Position numbers and translations under genes: made by a program. A DNA stretch of 64,000 bases from Ixodes scapularis (taxonomy: Eukaryota > Arthropoda > Arachnida > Ixodida > Ixodidae), in NCBI RefSeq assembly GCF_016920785.2, contig NW_024609846.1:79307816-79371815 (forward strand), in the 5' to 3' direction. Positions within the stretch are counted from its first letter, which is position 1; the number at the start of each line of letters is the position of its first letter. Positions 23,601 to 35,600 of the stretch are shown here, piece by piece. The notes beneath the pieces were generated by a model. That model had not been told where the DNA came from and made no database searches. It saw only the letters and a program-made list of their open reading frames with translations.

Positions 23601-26600
23601 TTTTTAGCACGTTTTCCTTTTCTGCGTAGTCAAGAAATTTAACTACAACTGGGCGGTTTTTGTTTGTTTTTCGCCCCACGCGATGTACACGCTCGACTGT
23701 ATTAACATGAATTCCAAGTTTTTCTTCAAACACATCACCAAGTACTTTCGACCGCAATGAGTCATTTGTTTCCCCTTGAGCCTCTGGGAGGCCAAAAACC
23801 ATGAGGTTGTTACGGCGGTTCCGATCTTCTAAGTCGACGATTTTTTTTTGGCATTCCTTCAAGTCCTCATCGATTGCCTTAACATGTTTTTCAATGCTTA
23901 TGATTTGAACTTTTTGTTCTTTCATTTCTTGAACTGTTGCTTCAATTTGATTTACTTTTTTTGTTAGACCTTCAAATTTGTGTTCAAATTGCTTTTGGTT
24001 ATTTTTTATTTGACTTAGATCTCTCATAATCACGTTTTGTGTGTCCAGAATCGCCTTCACCATCTCTTCCATTGTAGGGTTACCACCCCCTTGGCAGTCA
24101 TCAGGTCCCGGATTCGATTCAATGTCACCGCTTAACAATAAATCACGAGTGACACAAATGCACTCAATAAATAAGGTTAAGCACATCCGGGGGCAAGGCA
24201 GCAGGAAAAGGAAAGTATTGCTTGATCGTTTACAATGCAATGAGTGACAATTACTCACCTGCGTGAAGAAGATCAGAGGATTAGACATAGTGCACACATG
24301 AGTGCTGCCTTGCCCTCTGATGGCGAACCGTTCAGACAGCCCTTTTGTAGCTTCGTAGGCCACGGTTGATGTCGATGCCGATCTTGTGCTTTCGTCAAAG
24401 ACGAGGCGCTTGTTTCTGCCGTCGTCCTCGTTGTCGGCGAGGAAGGTGATGCCGCTGACGTGTCCTTGAGTAGTCTTCAAACTTGATAGTGGCACAGTGA
24501 CGGAGCGGTCCGCTGGGTCATGCTGGCGCGACAACGGACAGGCCAAAGCAGCCTGAGCGATTAGGAGCTGCGTGAAGAAGATCAGAGGATTAGACATAGT
24601 GCACACATGAGTGCTGCCTTGCCCTCTGATGGCGAACCGTTCAGACAGCCCTTTTGTAGCTTCGTAGGCCACGGTTGATGTCGATGCCGATCTTGTGCTT
24701 TCGTCAAAGACGAGGCGCTTGTTTCTGCCGTCGTCCTCGTTGTCGGCGAGGAAGGTGATGCCGCTGACGTGTCCTTGAGTAGTCTTCAAACTTGATAGTG
24801 GCACAGTGACGGAGCGGTCCGCTGGGTCATGCTGGCGCGACAACGGACAGGCCAAAGCAGCCTGAGCGATTAGGAGCTGCGTGAAGAAGATCAGAGGATT
24901 AGACATAGTGCACACATGAGTGCTGCCTTGCCCTCTGATGGCGAACCGTTCAGACAGCCCTTTTGTAGCTTCGTAGGCCACGGTTGATGTCGATGCCGAT
25001 CTTGTGCTTTCGTCAAAGACGAGGCGCTTGTTTCTGCCGTCGTCCTCGTTGTCGGCGAGGAAGGTGATGCCGCTGACGTGTCCTTGAGTAGTCTTCAAAC
25101 TTGATAGTGGCACAGTGACGGAGCGGTCCGCTGGGTCATGCTGGCGCGACAACGGACAGGCCAAAGCAGCCTGAGCGATTAGGAGCTGCGTGAAGAAGAT
25201 CAGAGGATTAGACATAGTGCACACATGAGTGCTGCCTTGCCCTCTTGACCTTGCCTGTTATGCCTTACTGCTAAGCCCACTTGAGAAAGGTTGTCGTCTG
25301 ATGTGCTTCACTGTACGTCTGGTCCCCCCTGTTCTTTCCTGAAGGGAGGGCCGTGCAGCGCTGGTGACGTCGTTTGGAATCCTCAAGTACATGGCATGCT
25401 ACAGCATGACCCAGTTCACGTCGGTGCTCATCCTCTACTCACTGTATAGCAACCTGACCGACCTCGAGTTCCTCTACATCGACCTCTTCCTCATCACCCT
25501 CTTTGCCGCTCTCTGTGAGTCACATAGCGTCACCCACGCTTTTACTTTTTTATTTTTTATTTTTTATCGAAAGTCTAGCTTTATAAAATACTGGCGACTC
25601 AAGTTGTAATTGGCCCTCCTCTGGGTTAGGTTTTGTAGTTTGTTTAACTTTATGTGTAAGCCAAAACTACCAGCATGAGCATGTTGTCCCAAATGATGCT
25701 TGCACCGTAGGAGGGCGCACGGTCTCTGTAGGAGTGCGGAAAGCCTCGAGCTCACTCTCATGGCTTCTGTTATGCTTGCACTTAAAGTGAAACGGAGAAT
25801 AGTCTCATTGGAAAGCAGCTTTTGTTGCAACATAGTTCAGGTTGTAGCTCGAGTCCCACATATCCACGGGTCTCTGGAGCGAGCTCGAAGGGTGCAGGAA
25901 AAGTTGTTGAAATCCAGCGGATCGGATGCGTATACCATCTTTCACAGACCTAGCACAATTTTTGAGGGTTGTACATTGTATCGGCATTTCAAGTGATTCA
26001 GCGGATCGTTAGGGTATCCAGTGTATGAATCTTCATAATCGTGGGCTACATCGCACAAAGCACCCTACGTTATTACCAGATCACAACATTAGTGCCAATG
26101 CTCATGCCAAATAAACTACCAGAGGCAATCTTTAAACTCGCCACATTTCTATTGTTTGTTTCACAAACGCCCGGCGTAACTTTGCCCCGCTCCCGCCGCC
26201 GCCGTTGCCGGAGTAAATTATTACTTACTTTAAAAACAGCCAGTCGAAATGTAGCAGCACACGGGCATCGAACGTCGTCCGAGCGTCTCGTAACCGGGTC
26301 CGTCATCTTCCAGTTGGCCGGACGGAGCCCCACCCTGTGCTGCACAAGCGACCGCCCCCGTCCAGCCTGATGGGCATCACCCCGCTGGCATCCATCCTCA
26401 GTCAGATCGTTCTAGTCATCGTCACGCAGGTCTTCGCCCTCGTCACCCTCTGGGGCCAGAAGTGGTGCGTGCCCATCTTTCCCACTTCGGTACAGTGCTT
26501 GCCACGCGTGTCCGGCCGGCAAGTTTACCGCGTCCAAAAAGGCGGTCCCACAATTTCCGCCTGACGGCGTCCTAGAAGTTTCATGCCGTCGCTGGCCGTG

Positions 26601-29600
26601 ACCCCGGCGGCGTTGAGCGGCGGTTGTGTCTGTGGTAGACGCCCATTTTGCTGCTTGTCAATCTCCAGCTTGACAGCCCACAGATGCTTCGGCAGCCAGG
26701 TGTTAGGATGCCGCGACGACGGTGACACTCTCGTTCGGTCATTCTTTTTTGCCGGAACTAACACGACCAACCGCCGGGATCGCGACATCCGACATCATGA
26801 CTCTCTGGCTTTTCCGACATCATTCGTTGCCACTTGGGGAAACCATTCTCAATGCGCCTGTGGCTCGGAGGCAAAGCGTCGGCCAATGGATCTTCGGATG
26901 GTGGGTTCAAATCTCACCCAGGGTGTCCGCAATTCGACGGAGGCTTATTGTGGAGAAGGTGCTGTGCAACCGAGATTTCATTTGTAGGTCAAAAGATCCT
27001 TGGGTGGTCGAAATTAATCATCACTCCTCCGCTGGAGCGTGCCAGATGCCCTTCTTCGGTTTGGCACGTAAAACCCCCGAATTTGAATTTGATATGTATA
27101 GAAATTAATTTTTTTTTTTATGCACAATTTGTTTTAGCTAGGAGTGACAACAGTCACCTTTTAAAAATGACTGGAATTAGCGAGCCCATTGACCTAACCC
27201 AAATGCTCCCCACATCCACTGCTCCTAGAACGCCGGTTTGAAGCAATAAAACTCATCACAGACGTGCTGTTGCAAAGTGGTGCTGCATGATGTGAGCATG
27301 CAGCAAAAGTGGAATGGCATGGAGGCACAGGATTTACATTGTTAGGCAGATCCATGTCAATGCCAGAAAGGTGTCCGGCTCCGAGTGGTACCGGTGTCCA
27401 AATCTCCCACAGTTCCCTTCTCTCGCAGGTACCGTCCGCATGTGGCTTTCGACAGTAGCAACCGCGAGGAGGAGGAGCTGCAGTGCCACGACAACTACGC
27501 CGTGTTTGCAGTGTCTGTCTTTCAGTACATCACACTGGCAGTGATCTTCTCTCGTGGCCGCCCCTACCGCAAGTCTATCCTGTCCAATTGTGAGCATGTC
27601 TCGGTACCCCCTTTCTCACTGCCTACCTGAATTGAGCTTTGTTGTTCGAAGAAGAAAGAAACTAATTATACTTTGTGAATACCAATACAGGACGAGGTTG
27701 AGTAGATGTGCTGTTGAGATAGACAACGCTGGTTTAGCGCTGTATAAGAGCAGTTTATTTAGCCCAAGCAGTACGACCACTATCCTGGGGTAGTGGTCGT
27801 ACTGCACGGGCTACCTCATTAATGTTTTTCAGGGAACTACAATAAAAGCCTGTGTGATAGAGGAAAACTCAACAGCTGATAACGCTTTTGTGGGACCAAT
27901 AGATGGGGCAGGAAGCAACCTTCATGCAACAATTTAGGTTACATGGACACACAGCTGAGGGGAAACCAACATATTTATTCAAATAGCCGTCGACTTTGTT
28001 TTTATTTCAGAATTCTTACTTCAACTTGAGGGCGTCAGTCTGTAATCGCAACCGAAGAATGTTGACCTGTACAAGCGAGTGAAATTTCCGAGGCCCCCCC
28101 CCCCCCCCCCAGCTAACCAAGATGCTGCCCCGATTCAGCCGCTGCACTTAGCGCATCGGTGCCAAGCAGTGAAGCTTGGCGCACACACACCACGAGCTCA
28201 TTGTGCGCTGTGGCGCAGTACACAATTACAAACACTGAACTCCACTCAAAATGAAGCTAGCACGACTAGAACCAAGCCACCAATCACAACAGAAGCAGAG
28301 CAATAGACAGAAAGATGAACAGGCAGTTTTGAGAGGCTCGGTCACTTCCAGTACCAGGCGTAGTTCAAGGTCATGCCCGACCGGGCAAGAACAGGCAAAA
28401 AGAAATGTGCAGAGAGGAAAAGAGATAAAAAAGAAAGGGAGCAGAGCCAAACGAAGAGGACGGCCCAATGCGATGTGCCGGCCATATCACATGATCACCT
28501 TTGTGCAAAACAGTCAGGCGGGCAAATGTAACAAACAGGAATTTAATAAGGATATCTTTGTGGGTGTTGTTCAACGGGACTGGCATTCATGAATGTGTCA
28601 GCCAGGAAAGCATGTTAACCGAGAACTCGTGAATCTGATTCTACTGTAATCAAAACTTTTAAATAAAAAAAATAAAAAAACTTGTAACACGCCAAATTTG
28701 TTTTGCAAATAAATAAAATCAGATTTACAGAAAGTTGTTTTCTCTCAAGCAAGTTGGGAGCTGCAAAGAATGATGAGTCTTAAATAAGTTATATTATGTA
28801 GGACGTGGCAAGAGGAAAGGTTAATTAGATTCTTTCTTTCACACCCAGGAATGGGAAGGAGCAGCAGAAACAGGGTTCAAATATTGCTCAACAGACAGTG
28901 GTGGTTTAGATTATATCATCTACCAGTATTGAACTATACTGTAGCTATCTTAGAACAAACTTGCGTGTTTGTTTCCTGCTCCTAGTGTATGGAGCATTGG
29001 CATCTCTTTTACTGTCTGTATCCTCTTCTCCCACTCAGACCTCTTCATGGGATCTCTAGTTGTCATGACAAGCTTCACCCTCTACCTGATCCTTTATCCA
29101 GCGGACTTCCTCGTCAATGCCTTGGAGGTGAGGGCACCCTGAAACCCTTGTGCACCTTAATTTTATTAATGCAAAAGCATTAACTGTCTTATGGAGCGAA
29201 GTTGGCTTTGTCTAAAGCGATATGTAGCAGAAAAACGGTACCTAAAATCCCACTGGCTGTGACAGGTCATGTGGCTCTATAGCAACGTCACCATCATTGC
29301 TAAGGAGCCAGCCAGGGGCTCTGGAACCGGGGGCACAGTGGGGGCAGTCGCCCCCACAGGTTCTAAACCAGTGGTTTAGATTGCACCCATGCTCAAAGCT
29401 GTTCCGACCCCCCCCCCCCCCCCCTTGTTTCCTCCTGCAGTTTTCATTTCTCTACACTGCACTCTGTCAGTGGTTGTTGATATTAAATTACTTATATTTC
29501 GCAGGCTCATTGTTTCACAATTTAGGTAAAAGCTGAAGGTTTGGAATAATTTGCGGGTTCTAATTTTTGCGACGCAGTGGGATCTTAATATAGTTTCCAA

Positions 29601-32600
29601 TGTTTATACATTTTCCCGGAATTGTTCGCAGGACCTTTTGTAGACGTGTTCTGCGGCTCTGTGTTTTCCATGCAAGCTCTAGGTGTGCCTGGTACTGTTG
29701 GCCCTACGCCAACAGTGCACTTATGCTTTCTCTGTGTTTTCTTTTTCTTCAGCTTGACATCGCAGACGCAGATATTGGATTTCGGTGTATATGCGCTGCC
29801 ATTGCACTGAGCCATTTCGTCATCGCCTACGTCCTGGAGGTAAGCATAGCTTTTCTGTCCCTTGTTCTTGTGTGACTGATGTGAAGCGAAGTTAGTTATG
29901 ATTAGGGTTTGGATTTTTCGGTTTAAACCGATAAAAGTATGCCGAATCCATTTTCGGAAATTCGGTTTTAACCAAAAAAGGTCAGTTTTTAGGTTCGGCA
30001 TTTTCGATTTGAACCGACAAATGTACGTCAAATTTATTTTCTAAAATTCAGTTTTAACCGGAAAAGGTCACTTTGACCCTCCAGTTGTACCGCAGAGCTG
30101 TGGCGAAAAAATGGAACGACAGTGTCTGTCGAAACGTGCAACAATTTGGTTTAATGTGAGCATTATCGATCGGAACGTGAAGTCCGAAATGCCCAAGACT
30201 TCGCCATGTACGAGTGCATTTTCAAACTCGTTGTAAGGAAGACTGACTTGATGCAAGCTCTGCATGTTGTGTTGTGCTTCAAAACGTCGCACCGTGTCTC
30301 TTTTGGCGGTCACAATTGATTGTTTGGCCAATTTTGGCTCGGGCAGCGCTTCATCTCCTCAGCCTACCAGTGTCCAGCGTTAGCGTTGAGAGGGCATTCT
30401 TGAAGCTGTGTCATATTAACAGCAAAGAAAGAGTTCAGATCAACGAGGAGAACATGGGAAAGTACATGTGTGTGTGTGTACTATAATAAGATCACGGTAA
30501 TCCTGATATACAGAAGATGAAGTTCCATGATTTTGGGCATAGGGTTCATGTGCTTCTGTGTTTTTTTTTTTTTTCTTGTTTCTTTTATAGGCCGTTCCAT
30601 TAGGGTCATAGCAGAGAGGGTAAAAGAGAAAAAAAATGCACTCCCCCTCTCACCCCGAATGTCGTCTGCTCCCCCGAGTGGGCTGTAGCTAGCGTCCGGC
30701 TGGCGTGCGAACTGTGTTAAAAATTGTGTCATTTTGGAACTTTTGAGCGCAGATGCGCAGATTTTAGTATACCAGTTGTCGTGTAATAGTATGCTAGATA
30801 AAAAGATTAACAGGGTCCAATTGCGTTGTTACCTGTGTGCCAATAAAAAAAAATAGAGAAAACTGCGTCAGATTGGCCGGTCTCTCTGGCGAAAAGTAAA
30901 TCCGGTTGCTGTACCTTTTTTACTATACAAAGTTCGTACTGGTGTAGGCCTTTAGCGACCATGAGTGGAAGTCTGAAATGATAAATAAAAACGTGCTCTC
31001 CCGCCGCAATATACGCAGTAGTTGAGGGTAGTGCTGCCGGCTGACTCAACTGCTATTTAAGTAACGGAAAAAAGATATGCTAGTTGATCATTTACAGAAA
31101 TAGAGCAACAGAGAGCTATAAGATGATTTTGGAGTAGGCATAACTATTCTAAGAACGCGAACCACTTCACAACGGCAGCCACGAGCGAGAGTTCGAAGTT
31201 CCGTACAGCCCGCCGGTACAACTCAAACATGGAGAACGGCGACCTCCCGGTTTGTCGTCTGCTAGCGGAGCCGGGCGCGTGCCCTCTCTCTCGTTTTACC
31301 CAGCTGAACCCGCTGAATTTCCCGGATGTATGGAGAGGGCGCTGCGGTCGAACAAAATGGTGCCGCCCATAGAGCGCTAAATGGAATGGTCTATAGTTGC
31401 ACATATTAGCCAAATAAAGTGTCCATTTCTTTTTCAATGTGCCTGTGCCTATATTCTTTGAGTGATCACAAATATCGGAGCTACAAGGATAATCTGATCT
31501 GGTGTCCATTTGTGTTTATTTTATATTCACCGAATAAAGCCGATAATCTTTTGTGCGCATAAATATACGTAAAAAAAAACACGAAAATTTGATTTTAAAA
31601 TGAACACCGAAAAAAGTAGGCCTAATTTTGAAAAAAATAGAAACCGAAAATGCGGAATCTTAGTTATGGTCTCGACTTTTGGAAGAATTCTGGACACTGG
31701 GAATTATTGCAAGATGCCAGAAGTAAGTCTTCTTTGCTCAGCTACGCGTATGGTCTTATAGAGGACTTCTTCATTTGGTATATTGAAATAAACCTGGGAC
31801 AACGTTTCATAAAGAATGTTGTAAGGTTACCAGAGTAGAGCAGAACAATGCCTCATTCTGAAGACCGTTTGTGTAAACTAGCCACCACCTCACAGTCACA
31901 AAATGACAGACAATCACCACTGCAACAGTTCATCTCTCGGACACCAAGCCCAATGTTTCAAATTACAGTAATCCCTCGTTATAACGAAATCGCTTTTTTT
32001 GAATTATCGCTTTTATCGAAGTTCGACGTGGTCCCGACCGAAATGCACGCATCTTTAACTGGGTGATTCTAAGTGTATCGGCGGCCGACCACGCCTATTA
32101 CAAAGGCTGCACGGCGAAAGCACGGAGGTCTACACGTTCCCTCCTCCTTCTCTACCGAAGCAAACGACAGACTGGGAAAATGGAGTTAATACGGCTGATA
32201 GAGGGCAGAGCGTGCAGAGCTGGCAGAGTGTTGCTTTCAACGCCGATGTTCTGACGCGGGGACGCGGGCATGGAGCAGTAGGACCTGCGTCCCGCTGCTC
32301 TCTGCCCGCGTCTGGTTGCCGCCGTCGCTCATGTATGTCGGCAGCCTTTCCAGCCTTTCCACTCTGGTTTTCTCCTGAGTGGAAAGGCTGAATTTCTCTA
32401 GGCGTCGTCCTTGAGGTCGTCCTAGAAGTCATCCTAGACGTCGTCCTTGTGGTCGTCCTAGAAGTCATCCTTGAGGTCATCCTAGAAGTTGTCTTTGAGG
32501 TCGTCCTAGACGTAGTCCTCGAGGTCGTCCTAGACGTTATCCTCTAGGCGTCGTCCTTGAGGTCGTCCCACCATAGTACAGCTTCGCTGGTCTTCCTTTT

Positions 32601-35600
32601 TCACCAGAGTGGAAAGGCTGAAAGTTTTTTTTATTAAATATACGGTTAGAGTGTACTGCAGTGTTCCCGTTCACCTTCAAGGCTGCTGTCACTGTTTTCT
32701 CGGCTGTCGCTTTTATTGAATTACCGCTTATATCAAATTTTTCCATTCTGTTGACTTTGTTATAACGAGGGATTACTGTATATATGGTAACTGCAGCAAC
32801 AGGTAATGCTGCATGTCACCGCCTATAAGCAGTTATGCCTCTCGGTAAAATTGTGTTTTTTGTAGTCATGTGAATAGTGGATTTTGAGTTTGAAGTGAAT
32901 TCAAAGTGCGTAGTGGTTTGGCCGAATATTTTCGAATTGAACCTCCAATAGTTTTTTCAAGTCTTTCACCACAGTTGCACCATGTTAAGTGGAGGCACTC
33001 TCTTGGAGGGTCTGCTTTTTAAGTACTGGTGTTAATTTAATGAAATTGGCATAGTATACCCTGCCAATTTCATTGAAATAGCGTGCAAACTTAGGAGCAG
33101 GGATGGGCAGTATTTCAAATACAAGTATTTGAATTGCGTATTTCAAATACTTTGTGTATTTTACATTTGTATTTAATTACAAATTGGGTAATGTATTTGA
33201 CGTGTGTATTTAAATACTAAAACGTGGGTATTTCAAATACAATTGTAATTAAATACAATTTTGTGGGCGAAAATACATCCCTCAAATTTATTGTCACTGT
33301 CCAGAGCAGAAAGAAAACCATGTCCTGCACCGAATGCAGTGTCTCTCAATCAAGCACAAGCGTCTGGTGACTTTGCGATTACGGTGCTAGTCCAGGGCAA
33401 GAATAGTGACGGAATCAATGTTCAGAGGCAGACTGGCTAAATAAGTGCCTGTGACAACTTGTGAGCTTTCCAGCCTGATTTCCCTTCATATTTTTGCCTG
33501 GAACATTCTAAATGCGCGGGTCGTCCAAATTTTTGTAACTGGTGCGAGTTGCAACAATAAAAAATTCTCTAGCTAGTGCTGCGCATCTTGGTCGTCTCGG
33601 TTCTTTGTTGGTCTATACCAAAATGTAATCGACAAAAAAAGCTACTTGAAACTCTGTACTTTTTTCGCCTATTACGTCCAAGCTGATTACATTTTTTTTT
33701 TGTGATTATATTTCTATTACGTTACTAGAGCCTCGCACACTAACTCCCGAGTAAAGGTTAAAAGCACAGGCGAGCTGGTGAAGAATCACCTCACAATGTG
33801 AAGTTGTGAGACTTCAAATCTCACAATTTGAAGTCAGTGGCCAAGAGGTTCGGAGTAAATTTAGTTTTCAAGGCACAACATAAATTGGAAAGCTTAACCC
33901 CCTTTTCGGGTGGTCGTCAGGGTTGCCTAAAGAAACACCAAAACCCTGATTTAACTTGTCAAGTAGGAGTCGTATACGACATTCCGTTGCGGTGTGGATT
34001 GTCTTATGTAGGCCAAACTGGTCGCTGTTTGAATGATAGGTTGCTGGAACATAAAAGGGCGGTAAAATACAATGCGCAGCATTCAGAAATAGCTAAACAT
34101 GTTGTAGACTGCAATCACTGTCAGCCTGAGTGGGGGGATACCCAGGTATTGCATAAAGAGAAAGAAAATGGTAGGAGAGTTGTGAGGGAGACTTTATGTA
34201 TCTTGGAGCGTGGCAATTGTGTCAGCACACCGTCCTTGGGTTTCGGAAGTGAACTGAAACGCTTTCTATGTCTTTAAATTTTTTTGTTTTTTGAGGGGTG
34301 GTTGAATGCTAACATTGTGTCTGTTCGATAGGCCTGTTATCAGTTGTGGCTGGTCAATTCCGAAAAATCTATCTTTTTTTTTTTTTTTTCTTTTTTTTTT
34401 TTTGGGGGGGGGGGGGGGTGTTTTCATTGTTAGCAGGGTTTGAGTGCCTGTTTCAAGGATTGGAAAGGGGTCAGTTTTTGGTTGGTATGAAAGGAAGGGA
34501 GGTAGCATGTGTCATTGGTTCTGTTTGAGATGTCGTTGATGGAGTGGAGAGGAGGTGTGTCGACCTTTGGAGAGGAGGGTTGTGGTGTGTATATAAGAGC
34601 GGAGGTGTTCAAATAAACTAGAAGCTGTGTTTGAGACTTGTTGTTGTTTTGTCCGTTTTTTTTATTTTTCCGTGTCTCCGGTTTACGATGGAACTCCCGA
34701 GTGTGCAATGCAAAATTATAATGAGATACCCAGAAACCCGTTGCAGGTGCCCTGAAGTCGCTCACGCAGATTTTGAGGAATGTATTTGGAAAAGTATTTG
34801 GAGGAGATCAAATACATTTGGTTGTATTTGTATCTTGTATTTAAATACTTTTTTGGAAATGTAATTAGATTTGTAATTAAATACATTTTTGATGAAGTAT
34901 TTTGTATTTGTATTTCGATACATATTTGCATGTATTTTGCCCATCCCTGCTTAGGAGGCTGCACCAACTTTCTGCTGCAAAGGTCCATTCCGTGCCAAGT
35001 TATTTCATATGTCAAAAATAGTAGTACCAAGGGAAAAGAACTATCTTTACAAAGCAGCAGTCTTGGGTAATAACGTGTTACTAGTAACAAGTTACTGTAA
35101 CTTTGTTACTTTTTTGGTAACTTGTAACTGTAACGAGTTACTTTTTGAAAATGTAACTTGTAACTGTAGTTCTATTACTTTTTCTCAGGCAGCTATGAAA
35201 GTAACGACATTACTTATTCGTTACTTTCCAGTTTTTTTATGAACAATACTATATGATTGAACGAGCACAATCTAGCTATTCCTTGCACTTTCCAAATTTT
35301 CTGTTCCGACATTTCGAGTTTTAAGTTGGCCTTGCACAAACTTGTAAATGCGTTCTTTCTCGCGAGTCATGACCCGAATATAGCCACGTGTAGATGTGAT
35401 GAAAGAGGAATCTAGTTATATTTACGCACGCGCTTGTGCTTTGTGACTGAACACTTACGTCATAGTATCTTGGAACACTAACTATGTTGCGGCTATTCTT
35501 TCTTTTTTTTTTTGCGCAAACGCTTTTTAATCGGGTGAGTCAACCGTGAAATAACAATGCACACAGAGGGCATTGTAAATGTGTCGTATTTTGATTATCG

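Larger units (their letters stand above)
20400..25245 (-). mobile_element. CR1/L2-like non-LTR retrotransposon, nearly complete, in intron 11
   Basis: On the - strand this element reads: a 3.2-copy 309-bp tandem repeat, ORF1 with a 2A motif, ORF2 with AP-type endonuclease and reverse transcriptase, a short 3' UTR, and a simple TAAA-type tail (20401-20422). The RT and the C-terminal FFCRTIVEWNALP block resemble the CR1/L2/jockey group. There are no internal stops in either ORF except the TGA between them, so insertion looks recent. It is antisense to the host gene and about 100 bp before exon l. No target-site duplication could be recognised. The clade is by eye; an RT phylogeny would fix it. 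Confidence 0.9.
29892..31668 (+). mobile_element. hAT transposon, internally decayed, with TSD
   Basis: Element 29901-31659 flanked by TTAGTTATG at 29892-29900 and 31660-31668 (hAT elements make 8-bp duplications; one base more matches here). The ends share TTTTCGGTTT as inverted repeat. It contains a hAT dimerisation-domain remnant and a nested MITE (30585-31396). Confidence 0.82.
33098..34949. mobile_element. hAT-type non-autonomous element with 8-bp TSD
   Basis: Ends are CAGGGATGGGCAG and TTGCCCATCCCTG. The flanking 8-mer CTTAGGAG is repeated at 33090-33097 and 34950-34957, the hAT signature. Without the Penelope insert it is about 900 bp. Inner sequence is rich in TATTTGAAATAC-type palindromes. 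A second, left-truncated copy is at 55127-56001. Confidence 0.88.

Noticed and set aside
24102..24143. 2A motif as evidence of an integrated picorna-like virus
   Set aside because: It is followed by an L1-type coiled coil and RRM ORF1 and then by a LINE ORF2; no capsid, helicase or protease is present.
28251..28592. 113-codon basic frame
   Set aside because: Lys/Arg/Gln-rich low complexity in an intron, no start context or family resemblance.
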